Positions 20,936-31,985 of a stretch of DNA of 64,000 nucleotides are shown here, one piece after another. The notes under the pieces were generated by a model, which did no database searches, had not been told where the DNA came from, and saw nothing but the letters and a program-made list of their open reading frames with translations. The position numbers were made by a program, and so were the translations under genes. Source of the DNA: Cryptomeria japonica (taxonomy: Eukaryota > Streptophyta > Pinopsida > Cupressales > Cupressaceae); assembly GCF_030272615.1 (NCBI RefSeq), contig NC_081407.1, positions 140,062,897-140,126,896 of the forward strand, given 5' to 3'. Numbering within the stretch: the stretch's first letter is position 1; every line of letters begins with the position of its first letter.

Positions 20936-22139
20936 TTTGTGCAATTTTCCCAATGTGTGAAGTTGTTTGTTGTGACCAAATCTGAATGTTTGACTATTTT
21001 TCATGACAAGAGGACACAGTGTTGATGATGAATCAATGTTTGCAAGTGTTTAGACTCAAAATGACTCAAAGAATAGTGTTTTGTTTGATGTAAAATTGCT
21101 TTGCATACACTTGAAGACACAAAAGACACAATGTTTTAATATTTGGTCTTGAATGTTTGATTGTTCAAAATAAGACAAGCACAATTCTTATATTGGCCAA
21201 GACAATAGTTGTTGATTCCCACATGAGGCTACACTATTCAGAGCAGATACTTAGATGCTTGACCCCACTGGCTCCACCCTCGACACTCACTTCTCGGAGC
21301 AGCCAAGCATCAGTCCCCATGAAAACTCCTCATGGCGAACTTTGTATCTCTACTAAGAACCGTATGTGTGTGGGTCGCTCCAGAGGTCCGACCTCCTGCC
21401 CCAACAACTAGAAGGATTATGGCTTCTAAAACAAAAAGGTGCTAGTAAGGGCATCCACTCGTGTGGCCATACATGCAACACTTTCAGCTCTGTAAATATA
21501 GAAGGCTCCCAGCCGGTAGGGGTTACGCCCTACAATTGATCAAATAAATTTGATCAAACAGGTTTATGGGGAGACATAGTGTCGGTATGAACTAATCAAC
21601 ACACGTTATACATAGCTTTCACCATGAATACATTTGTTTATAGTGGTTCAGAAGAGGTGGGTTTTCCTCGCTACCACTTGGGTCGTTCTCTCCTCACTAG
21701 TAGTCCTAATGACCACACGGGGAGACAAGCCCTCTAAAGATGAAACAAAAAGAGCCTATTGCTCAAGACACAAAAGACATTAGTTCAATTTTAGTGCATG
21801 AATTGAAGTGTTTGCTAGTCTATGAAAATAAGGCACACAATAAAGATAAAAAATGCTTGCCAAAATTCTGCAACAAATATTTGTTAGTAGTTTTGCAATA
21901 ATACCCCTCCTGCAAGCACACAAGTTAGGTAAATTTTAGATCCAAAAGACTTTGTGAAATAGGGGCCTTCAACAAAACGATTTCTTTTCTTCTTTTTCTT
22001 TCAAGACAAGCTGCACCAATTTCGTTAGCTAGATCTGAAGATGTTAGCTCAATATAAACCAGATTTGAATTCCGAATGAGGAAAAACCAGATCAAAGAAA
22101 TCAAAATGCAACAACTGCACATAGACATGGTTCCTGAAC

Positions 22140-22380
22140 ATAGATGCCTTATAAATTCGCAGACGCAATTAGATCTGACACAGGCGCGGTTCCTGAACAC
22201 AAACGTGGTTCTTGAACACAGATGCGCTGGAAGACTTCACAGACGCGACTAGGGAACACATACGCGTTTCCTGGAATCCACAAAAAAATAAAATATTGTC
22301 GAAGGTGCAAACGCGATTCCAGATGTCACAAACGTGACAGAAAATCAAAAACGCGATCCGAAAGTACGCAGACGCGAAAA
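22140..22380. repeat. CACAGACGCG repeat cluster, leader, near primer site
   Basis: About nine degenerate copies (for example acacaggcgcggttcctg, cacagacgcgact, acacatacgcgtttcctg) sit just inside the 5' LTR and primer site, in the same orientation as the 20.8-kb cluster. Confidence 0.65.
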
Positions 22381-22468
22381 CATCAAAATGTTGTCGAAAA
22401 TATCAGATCTGCCACTTCAAAAACACAAAATCTGCAACAAAAGATGTTAAATGCAAAAAGGGACAAGA

Positions 22469-22486
22469 GTCCCACCGGGCGTGCCA
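22469..22486 (-). other. Primer-binding site of gypsy element
   Basis: On the minus strand TGGCACGCCCGGTGGGAC begins three bases after the 5' LTR. It starts with TGG, as a site complementary to a tRNA CCA end must. I do not name the tRNA, because I cannot verify it here. Confidence 0.75.
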
Positions 22487-22489
22487 AAA

Positions 22490-23230
22490 TTTCTATGGTG
22501 AAAATGGATAACAAAAATGTTGAAAGACTAAATGAATTCAACCATATAACCCTAGCCTAACAACAACAAAGATCCACCATAACATATGAAGATTACCTAA
22601 GACAATGCAAATCAAATGCAATCACAAAGATTATACCATCACATGTCCAATAGGGTTTGGATCTCCATTGATCTTGCTTGATATATTTGCTCTCAGATTT
22701 TATATGCACAAGAGCTCAACAAAGAACAAAAACGTGGTTGCAAGTAGGTTTGATCGCATATGAAAGTTCAAAAACGTAGAGTAGTTGGGTAGTCATCGGG
22801 GGCCTTGATAATGAAGGAAGCATCTCCTTATATAGAAGACACTATAAGAAATGGAGGGATAAGATTGAGAGGTGTAAAAGATAAATGGTCGGCTATGATT
22901 AGAGGGTAGGTAGAGGAAATAATAAAATAATGAGAGGGTAGGTAGTGTAGGAATTAAGAGATGAATGACATGTGTCATAGGTAGAAAAGGTTAATGAATT
23001 AATTAAATAAATAAAGATTTATTTAATTAATAGAGGAAGTGGGATCAATTAAATAAATAAGATATTTATTTAATTTGGGAAAAGGGTAATTTAAATAAAT
23101 AAATGTATTTATTTAAATGAGAAATAAAGCTAGAAGAGGATAAATGAATTAATTAAATAAATAAAGATTTATTCAATTAATAGAAGAATTAAGCTAAATT
23201 AATTAGACTGGACAATTTTAGGTGTCTACA
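22490..23230 (-). repeat. 5' LTR of the gypsy element
   Basis: This is the partner of 401-1182 and carries the promoter for gag-pol transcription on the minus strand. A few small indels distinguish the two copies, including loss of one AT repeat block near the outer end. Confidence 0.9.
22828..22834 (-). promoter_or_regulatory. TATA box in 5' LTR
   Basis: TATATAAG in element sense, about 400 bp inside the LTR and upstream of the leader. It is conserved at the same place in the other LTR (754-760). Confidence 0.5.
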
Positions 23231-23235
23231 GTTAG

Positions 23236-24800
23236 TATTTGTAAAGAGTTGTGTGATAGTTGTGCTTAAGGAGATCATTTAGTTCCATGTGTAGGAGAAG
23301 GATAAATGCATTTAGATTCATGATGCGTTAAGTAATTTTTTTTAAATCGAGAACATTTGGTTGGTATGTTAAAATGAATCTAATAAAGTATTACATAAAT
23401 GGGCTATGCATGTGTGTTAATGTTACTCTAGTTGTGTGAAAAGTAAATGTTTGGTTGAATGATAGAAGGTGATGATGTTCTAGATAAAAAGGTGTTATGT
23501 TAGAATGATGTCAAGTAGTGATGTTAGGATACCCTAGGAAATGATTATGTTTGCAAGAGTATAATTGAGATATGTTGATGTGTTTAAATGTTTTAATTTC
23601 GCTTGCGTAATATAGTTTCATGATTATGTACATTGTGGTATATGTTATCTTGTGAAAAGTTGATGTTGCATTAATGTATGATAGTGATAACTTAGAGTAA
23701 TGAATGTTTAAAAAAAATAATATCTCCATTTGCTATTAGATTATAGGTTATTTTTCTGGAGTATTTTGGCAGGCATTACAAAAATCCCCTTAACTAGGGT
23801 TTGTGAAGCTATTTGACAAATAGCCAAAGCCTTCTATCACAAGCACAAAAAGAGTTGGAGAAAGGTAACAAACTTGACATGTGTTGCAAAAAAATCTAAA
23901 TGGCTTGGATTTCTAACCATTGGTGGTAATGTATGTTGAGGAATCAACGAAAAATATTTACATACAATGAATGAGGACACCCTCTAAGAACTTGAAACAT
24001 GATTATAATGAAAGGGCACTTTATGCGATGATAAACCTTGACAAAATCGATCTTGATAAAAATGGCAAATGGTTTAGAGTGTTGAGCCCATTCTATTCCT
24101 TCCTAAACAATAATTATATTGACTAATATAATTTTGGATTTGAAGCTTGTTTATTTGGGATGGATGAGTTGAGGAAGAAGGCGCCTAAGCTTTGGCAATA
24201 ATATTGTATGAGGCATTCAACAAAGTGATAGATGACAAATTTAGATTTATTTAGGGTCTTTGGCTTTAGGTTTAAATTTGAGGGTCTTTGGCTTTAGATT
24301 TAAATTTGACACTTCCTTTATATATTAAATTTATAAGGATTTAGAATTAGAGGCCTCGAGATAGACCTTACGAGATCATCGCATACATTGTCCGAAAAAA
24401 AGGATTTATAGAATTCATGGGGATATGCATCCAAACTAGGAGCTTTGTCATTAGACATTACAAAAATGGCCTCTTACAAATATACTTTAGTGAGAAGTTG
24501 GTCACAAAGAATGTAATGTGAGATAGAGACATAACAAGGAACCAAATTTAGGCACTATTGCAAAGCAATAACCTAGATAAAGTGTATTCTTGAGCTACTA
24601 AAATAAGCTCACAATGCTAAACAAAGATGTGAAGAATATCAAGGATATCAAAAGCAGATATTGCCCCTCTATGATTGGCTTAATAGTTTGGGATGTTTGA
24701 TAATCTTGCAAGGCCTAGAAGAATTCATTTGAGACTTTTGTGTCCAATCTTAAGCTAGTGGATGCACACTTTGATTTAAGCTCCATATATAGTGTGAGCA
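23236..24800. other. Host intergenic DNA
   Basis: AT-rich DNA without an ORF above about 70 codons. No domain or element terminus was recognised. It lies between the gypsy element and the solo LTR at 24806. Confidence 0.5.
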
Positions 24801-24805
24801 TCAAC

Positions 24806-26095
24806 TGTAGACACCTAAAAATGTCTCATTGATCATGTACTAATTATTCCTCTAATTGATTAAATAATTCTTTAATTCTTTAATTAAGTTAATTAATCTT
24901 ATTCTTCCAATTTCATATTTCCTCATAATCTTACTAATTATTCTATTTTCAATTCTATCATTGTTTGATCATTTAAACCATTTTCTAATGATTAATTAAA
25001 TATTTATTATTTAATTAATCGTGAATATTAATCCTTCAATTTAAATAATCTTTATTATTTAAATAAATTCATTTTCAATTTCTATCTCTAATCATTTAAT
25101 CATTAAACCATCTTCTTAATATTAATTAAATATTTATTATTTAATTAATCATGATTTTAATCCTTAATTTAAATAATCTTTATTATTTAATTAAATTCAA
25201 TTTATAAATAATTAAATAGTTTCTTTAAATTATTTAATTAGCTAATTAACTCTTCTAATCTCATTTAATTCCAAATCCCCAAATTCTAATTTCATCTAAT
25301 TTCATTTCTTCCAATTTCATTAATTCTTCTAATTTCATTCAAATTCAAATTAATTATTCTAATTTCTTCTAATTTCAAATACGTGTGCATGATTTCAAAA
25401 ATCAAATTGAAAATCAAAGTCAAGTTCTAAATATATTCAAATAATAAATTGAATTTAAAATAAATTCAATATTTGAATTAAATCTCATTCAAAGATTAAA
25501 TTGAAAATCAAAGTCAAAGTGCAAGCACATGCTAAATTAATTAATTAAATTAATTAAATCAATTATCTTTTCAATCTCTATTTCTATCTTCTAGTTAGCT
25601 TTTCCTAAATAAAGCTTTCTTTGTCATCAATCAATTCTCCTCCAATCATTCGTTTTCATCTTTCAATCAACTTTTTTCTCAATCAGTTAACTCAATTAAG
25701 TATTCAATCAATTCTATTCCACCTCCAAATCAACAGTTCAACTATTAATCAACATTTGAGCTCACCTGAGTTCCACCTCTTAATCAATCTGTTCCACCTC
25801 TCAATCAATCCCCTCCAATAATCTATAAATTTAGCATTCAATTCTCCATTTTCAACAATCATGAACTTTGAATGTTTGTGTCAATTGCAGGTTGCCAACG
25901 TAATATCTGAAAGCCATCATACCACGAAGAAGAGAAGAACAATGGAAGCCATGATGCACAATAGGGAGTTTTATATTGTTTAATTTAATTCTATTATGCA
26001 TCTATTTCATTGGTTTATGTTTGAATTGCTAGAATAAGGATTCGTGATTTCCTTATTATTTCTAGTTAAGCAATGATGATTTTAAGCATACGACA
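24806..26095 (+). repeat. Solo LTR, gypsy-type, TGTAGACACC family
   Basis: It begins TGTAGACACCTAAAA, like the LTR of the large gypsy element in its own sense orientation, and ends CGACA. It is flanked by perfect 5-bp repeats tcaac at 24801-24805 and 26096-26100. The body has the same kind of AT-rich palindromes (taattaaatatttattatt and its mirror), but otherwise the sequence is a different subfamily. A TATA-like tctataaattt lies near 25821. No internal region is present, so it is a product of LTR-LTR recombination. Confidence 0.85.
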
Positions 26096-26100
26096 TCAAC

Positions 26101-28713
26101 TACTTTCTTTTAGTGTCAAAGTTGAGCCACTTTAAGTTGAATGAATAAATTAAAATGCGACACTTCCAAAGTAGCACAATGGCTTGGTAAATCTTTGAGG
26201 TGGTACCCTTATATGATTGGTGATAGAAATAGGCTAACGAATTCCCCTAAATGATTTTTTTTAGAAAGTATGGGAGATGACATCATTTCACACAACTATC
26301 CATCTAGTATCATACATGGCACATAGTTCTAGGCTCAAAACATGTTGAATGTGAGTAGACACAGTCTTGATTGAAAAATGACATGTTTAGAAAGAAATGA
26401 GTTTTTATTGCATCGGGTTTAACAAATTTGCCTCAATACAAAATAATATTAGAATGTGGTTCAAAAAAGAACATGTAATAAAGGCTTCATTACCAAGGAA
26501 TAATTACTGGAAAAAAAGAGAAAAAATATTATGCTGACATCATAACATGATTGAGATGCTTGAGTACTCTATTATGCCTTGCTTTAAGATTAATCAAAGT
26601 GTACCCTGCCATATGATCTTTGTGGCAACCAAGATTGGTATCAAAAAGTCCCAATTTATTGCACGTGAAAAACCATGCCTCTCTTTTGCACACGACCCCA
26701 CAATTATCATAGTCCCTTTCGATCATATTAAAATATGCATATAATCCAGGTGATTCCATACATTGAATTAGTAACCCACCTCCAAAGGGTATATCTCTCA
26801 ACATCATTCAAAGTATAAACATTGATAACACCAAAGGAATGCTTATTAATGTTGAAAAGAGCCCATGCAACAATCAATTAATGGGGTGTCACATTCTTGG
26901 TCAACTAAGCGTTGATAGCGTGTAGGAGAGAGAAAGGTGACAACACCACATTGACTTGTTTCATGGTTACATCACAAAAAAAACTCGAAGGCTAAATGAT
27001 ACAACAAGTTATGGATATTGAAAAAACCAAAAAAATTAACCACAAGTAAACAAAGAATGTCTATATTTGAAAAATAAAATTGAGCATTTCAAATGGAGTG
27101 CTTTTGTAAAGGCTCATTAGATCTCAAACATTACAATCATCTCGTTGTTATCTAACTCATCTAAAATGTGATACTTATATTTCAAAAGAGCATCACTTGA
27201 TTCACAAATTCTTATGTAGAAGTTAAGCTAGACATTTTTTGGCACACATTCTTCCTCTTCTACATGTCTAGGGTGGTCGTGGGGCCTTTATTGCCCAACT
27301 AGAGGAGGTGAAGCATCACTTGATTCAAAAATTCCCATGTAGAAGTTAAGCTAGACATTTTTTGGCACATATTCTCCCTTTTCTACATTTCTAGGGCGGT
27401 CGTGGGGCCTTTGTTGCCCAACTAGAGGAGGGGAAGCATGCTAGGTAATATTAGTTGGTGGTCGAGATGGTGATGACATCGCTAGTGGGTCTCTCATATG
27501 TTTCAATTCCAAGCTCTCTCTAGGAGGAGATTGAATTATTTTACAAGAGGATATTACATATATTTTATGGGCTCTAGAAGTTTTAAGTCACTTTTTGAGT
27601 CTTGGCCTCTTGAGCTTGAAGAAGGTCTATGGGGACGAGCATTGTTACTTGAATTCTTGGCCTTGCATTAACAACTGTATGCCTCCCTTCCTCTTTTTTG
27701 CAATAGGTTGTGTGCTAGTTATGGGTTGAGAGGAGTGTTTTGGATGAGGAGAAGCCAAAGGGTAGTCACAAATCTTATGTTTGAAGGACTAGTAACAATA
27801 TCAGGTGTTTGACAAGTTCAAGTAAATAATGCATTAAGCATGTCTCATTGTATCTTTAAAAAGATTTATCTCAAAACAAACCCATTGTTAAGGACAAGTT
27901 GGATGAAATCATCCTAGTTCAAAAAATAATAGTGCACAAGGAAGCTTTTATTTAGCTCAAAAAGTTCTAGCATGGCAAGGGTAACCTAGGGAACTCAACC
28001 TAAACAAACACCTAAGAGTCTTTTAATTGGTGACAACAAAGTCCCAAGCCTAGAGTTTGAAAACCAACAAAGATGAACATACAAGCGAAGGGCCACAACA
28101 AATAACGACTTTATCATTATCAAATTAAGGAATACGGAGAATAACATCTGGAAGTGTTTCAAGGAATGTAACTCATGAAACAATTTCAGGAAACAAATAT
28201 TTAGAGATAATTAAGCAAAAGTAATGCCATTAATAGTTACTGTCAATCCTTTAGCTTTGAGAACTATAATTACAAAAATATGAAAAAACAAGATCATTTA
28301 AAAAGAACAAGATCACCTACATACATTACACCTTAAAGAATGCCACAATAAATTTTTAAAAAAAGCTAAAAAATTATTACTTTAAAAATTAGTGTGACAT
28401 AAATAACTCAAAAACTCAAATAGAGCTCCATTAAAAAAGCAAGACATAATAAGTAAACCAAGGTAGTTAATAAAAAGAGAAAAACAAACAAACGAAACTT
28501 CTAATGTTGTAATGTTTTGGAGACACCTAGAAGGAGCACCAGGATATGTGCGGATTTCTAGCCTACTGACTTATATTAAATCGCGAAATAAAAAATGATA
28601 AAATGGAAAACTTTAAGAAATTCAAATCTTGGACACGCCCACGCACTCACAAATTTCTCTAAACATCTGTCAGGGAATTTACCATGATAGATTCAAGGCA
28701 TTTTATAGAGTGA
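26101..28713. other. Host intergenic DNA with local tandem duplication
   Basis: No credible gene. The minus-strand 92-codon ORF at 26529-26807 has no recognisable domain. A tandem duplication lies at 27190-27437. Confidence 0.5.
27190..27437. repeat. Two-copy tandem duplication, 123-bp unit
   Basis: Two adjacent units, each starting gcatcacttgattc and ending with caactagagga(gg), differ at only about ten sites. The duplication looks fairly recent. Confidence 0.85.
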
Positions 28714-28965
28714 ATGGACTGGCGTCGCCTGCTCTGTAGATTTCTCAAGAAAAACAACAGCAATAGGAAACTTCATTTGAAAAATTCAATGGCTGAGCGA
28801 TATTTTTCGAACACGATGCCCGATTTTGTTCAAGAAGATGAAGAAGAATCGGTAGCAGCTAAAGATGGAGATGACCAAGTGTTGAATTTATTGCGCTTGC
28901 CTTACGATTTGGCCGCCAAAAAGTTTCTTCAAGCCGCTTCAACTCTCAAAGACGAGGTATGTTAA
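28714..28965 (+). CDS. Possible first exon of an unidentified cellular gene
   Basis: An ATG at 28714 (MDWRRLLCRFLKK) opens 80 codons, with a second ATG at 28789 (MAERYFSNTMPDF). The product has an acidic middle (QEDEEES) and a helical end (LRLPYDLAAKKFLQAASTL), and its codons are less AT-biased than its surroundings. It runs into AAAGACGAG|GTATGT, a good plant splice donor at 28957. I could not find a following exon with confidence. The next 13 kb is mostly repeats and inserted elements, which would make a very long intron. It could equally be a gene fragment. Confidence 0.35.
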   Translation: MDWRRLLCRFLKKNNSNRKLHLKNSMAERYFSNTMPDFVQEDEEESVAAKDGDDQVLNLLRLPYDLAAKKFLQAASTLKDEVC

Positions 28966-29541
28966 AAAATATTTTTTTCGAAACCCAAAAATACCTGGAG
29001 ATAATTGTCCTTTCAATCAGGGTAGCTTCTCCAAAGGGTCTGGAACTCGAGCATTCCCTGTGCTTCCCCTGTGTAAAAAATTATAATTGAGGAAGTAAGG
29101 GAACTTCTGATCAAAATTAATATTAGGAGCATTAAACTTCAGACAATTGCTACTCAGACTCAACTTGTATTTCCCTTTGTTTAGTCTTTATGTAGTTTCT
29201 CATTTCTCCTGCAATGCTGTTTATTCTTATGATCCGGTAGACTACTTTTGCCTCCTGAATGTTGTTAAATTTCTGTGTCTGTATTTCTAAGATAGAGGAG
29301 ACTAACTGATATTTTGACAGGGGGCTTGCCTAGTGAGTTTTGTATCTTTGCGTTCACCATCCACATTTCTTTGCCAGGATCCCTGGATATGTATGTGGGC
29401 TGTTAAGCTTCGGCAAGGTTACCCCAGGAATTGGCCTTTAACTGTACATTTTCTTTTCTTATTTGCTAAGATAGTCTAGACGAACAGAGCCTTTCAGCAT
29501 GAAAAGCTTGTTCCAAGGGTTTTGAACTTTTACCTTTATTC
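28966..29541. other. Intron-like or intergenic stretch
   Basis: T-rich DNA after the putative splice donor. I see no ORF or element. Confidence 0.4.
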
Positions 29542-29783
29542 TTTTTTTTTTAATGGAGGATTTTTCATCCATAAAGTCGTTTTGGCTTTCCGATATAGGA
29601 GCACGAGCCTTGGGCTGAAATCTCTTTGTCTAAGAGCCAAGAACTGAGGGGTATTTATTCATTCAAATTCTGCCGGGCACCATCCCGACCTTAGCCCTTG
29701 TGATGTCGGAGCCTTGCACTCAGCAAGACTTGATCCCTGGTGGGCTCATTAAGAACCATTCAACTTTACCAGCAGACCATGGG
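29542..29783 (-). mobile_element. tRNA-derived SINE
   Basis: On the minus strand the element starts CCATGGTCTGCTGGTAAAG, with an A-box-like TGGTCTGCTGG. About 44 bases later a B-box-like GGATCAAGTC follows. The spacing equals that of tRNA genes, and each box has one mismatch. The element ends in a run of ten A residues (T10 at 29542-29551 on the plus strand). This is the expected layout of a tRNA-derived SINE. I did not find a clear target-site duplication. Confidence 0.5.
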
Positions 29784-29799
29784 CATTTTTATAAGGCAC

Positions 29800-30275
29800 C
29801 TTAAGATGAAAGATGTGCTTTATAATAAATGCTCTGCCTATACCACTTGATGAAACTTGTTGGACTCCTAGTTTCATAAAATAAACTTAGTTTCTTCTAA
29901 GATCTCATATTAATATGCCAAAAGTAGATGGAATTTAACCCTCGGCCTCCCATATAATGGAGTTAATCTGCCTTTACAACTTGACAAAGGGTGTTGAATT
30001 CCTATTTCTATACAATTGATTCGGTGTCTTCTAAGATTTTATTTAGGCCCCACCCCCGGTTTAGGGGCTGGAAACGTTAATATGCTAAGCCTCTGCCTTT
30101 GCTATAGTAGTTGCTTTGTCTATGCCACTTGATGGATTTTGTTACTTTTATACAATATACCTAGTTTCTTCTAAGATTATCTAAATGCCAATAGTAGATG
30201 GGTTTTGAGCCTTAGCCTTCATTAGTTCTAATTGCTCTTTCTATGCCACTTAATGAATCTCGTTGGACTTCTACT
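29800..30275 (+). repeat. Diverged tandem repeat, about 140-bp unit
   Basis: Three to four units share 'tgccacttgatgaa...ttgttggacttctacttcatacaat...cttagtttcttctaagat...aatatgccaatagtagatgg'. The last unit is cut by the solo LTR and continues at 31710. The same family reappears at 41395-41940. Confidence 0.7.
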
Positions 30276-31704
30276 TGATGGTATGATGAAAGGATAAGTA
30301 TCCGGTAGATTACTGAGACAGGGGGGGGGGGGGGTGAATCAGTATATTGAAAAACTGATGCAAACTTCCCAAACTCAAACTCAATCACACAAAGTAAACT
30401 TATCAATAAAATATCACTGTCAAGATCAATACTCATAAGAATACCGGTTGATTGTTATAGCAACTTAACAGTAAACAACTTTAATCTTGTAAACATCCAA
30501 ATGCTTAATCATATATCAACACACTCCATCTCTCAATGCTTCCAGTTATCATGCCTTATCAGAATAGTTAAGTAGTTAATCAAATCAACAAATAAGATCA
30601 TAACCACAAAAACATTCACCACATGACACAAATGTTTATACGTGGAAAACCCAAATAGGTAAAAACCACGGTGAGATGAGACTCACAAGATAGCTATATG
30701 AACTCTTTTGAAGTTCGCCCTGTTAGGAGCCAAGCCTGTTAAAGCTTTTACAATAAGTCCTGTTAAGAACTGTCCTGTTAGGAATCACCTGGTTAAGGGA
30801 TTTACAAATGCCTTGATAAAAAGCAAATACCCTGTTAGGATTAACCTCGGTAGAGGATTTGAGAATCCAAGCTAATGGACCACCTTATTAGAGGATTTAA
30901 GAAGTAACCAAGCTTGTTAGAGCTTACCCGGTTAGGGGATTTCAATTCTGCTGTAATTGTTAGAAGACAACAGGTTTTTCTTGATCTGTCTGAATAGCAC
31001 TACATTTGCTTGATCAGATCCTTTTAAGCTTCAATTTGCCTTTACACAAATTGCAGATCCATTCTCCGGTTAGGCAACCACACACTCAACTGATTTCTGC
31101 CAACACCTTTTACAAAACAACTTCATCGTCCTTAAATACAAATCAATTAGGTCGGTGACACAACAAAAACCTAATTCTCTCATAGAGATTACAAACAAAT
31201 CGGTTCAAGTGTGACCGTTGGATTTACATAGCAATCTATACACATTCTTCAAGAAAATTCCAACCGCTCCATGATCACCGCTTCATCGGACTTGTAACTC
31301 ATCATGCGCTTTGCATTAGATGCAATCCACTTTGCTCATTCCCTAGACAATCAAACAAATGCGCCAAAACAATCTGAACTTATCTTCATACAATGACCAC
31401 ATGTGTCACTATCATTACCGCTCAACATCAGATAATAAACCAACATAACCATTTCAACAAACTTAATCGGTTAGGGTTTAACAAAAACAACTGGTAGGGT
31501 TTATCGGTTACATTGCATAGAAAGGGTTTAACCTTATACACCGGTTACCGGTTCAACTCACATACTTATATACCGGTTTACAACATCTTCCATAAAGCTC
31601 TTCCTACCAGTTACAAGACAATATCATAAATACCATTATTGGTTCAATTGACATCAATGACAACATCACATATCATTAATGCAATCTTCATGCAAATGCC
31701 AACA
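30276..31704 (-). repeat. Solo LTR, TGTTGGCA family
   Basis: In its own orientation (minus) it begins TGTTGGCATTTGCATGAAG and, near its end, has the 'gattcaccccc...' run (14 G on the plus strand, 30321-30334) typical of the nested element's LTR class. The ends are TG...CA. It interrupts one unit of the 140-bp tandem repeat. The flanks are ctact (30271-30275) and ctgct (31705-31709), 4 of 5 identical, and the repeat sequence reads through when the LTR is removed. It is ACCGGTT-rich. Confidence 0.8.
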
Positions 31705-31985
31705 CTGCTTTCATGCAATTAACTTGATTTTCTTTAAAGATTTTATCTTAGTCTCTAGGAGATGGGGATTGGTACTAGAAATAGAATGTGAAATAGGGAT
31801 AGGTACTTGTATGCCATTTTCAAATGGTGGAGACAGTTTTTTATTTTAAACTATCTAAATTTAGAAAATAATAATGATACAATGGATATGCAACATTAAA
31901 GAATCAACTTCTCTTAACAGTCTGACGAAAGCTTTGTAGCTTCCTGCTCAAACTTTTTCAAATTTCAACCTTCTGATCTTTGCAC

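Larger units (their letters stand above)
20253..22468 (-). other. Long untranslated leader of gypsy element
   Basis: About 2.2 kb lies between the primer site and the gag ATG. It is AT-rich with a GC-richer island (21230-21560). It holds two clusters of CACAGACGCG-type repeats: 20745-20935 and 22140-22380. I see no gene; short ORFs here are not conserved in character. Confidence 0.6.
401..23230 (-). mobile_element. Ty3/gypsy LTR retrotransposon, Tat-like lineage, with nested insertion
   Basis: The element is read on the minus strand. It has two direct LTRs (782 and 741 bp), a primer-binding site next to the right LTR, a polypurine tract next to the left LTR, and a gag-pol region in the order gag, CCHC-like knuckle, protease, G-patch, RT, RNase H, second archaeal-type RNase H, integrase. 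The second RNase H plus a long antisense ORF between integrase and the 3' LTR are known traits of the Tat/Ogre group of plant gypsy elements. Without the 6.7-kb nested insertion the element is about 16.1 kb. The target-site copies are gatag and gttag (4 of 5 match). Stops, frameshifts and a lost RT active-site Asp show that this copy is dead. Confidence 0.93.

Noticed and set aside
25621-25821. Ile/Leu/Ser-rich ORF
   Set aside because: Lies inside the solo LTR in a CT/AT-rich tract; composition artefact.
26529-26807. 92-codon minus-strand ORF
   Set aside because: No recognisable domain, no supporting promoter or splice context, and overlapped by a plus-strand ORF of similar length.
29700-29783. 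A functional tRNA gene
   Set aside because: A- and B-box-like motifs are present, but no cloverleaf or acceptor stem can be drawn, and the unit ends in a poly-A tract, so a SINE is more likely.
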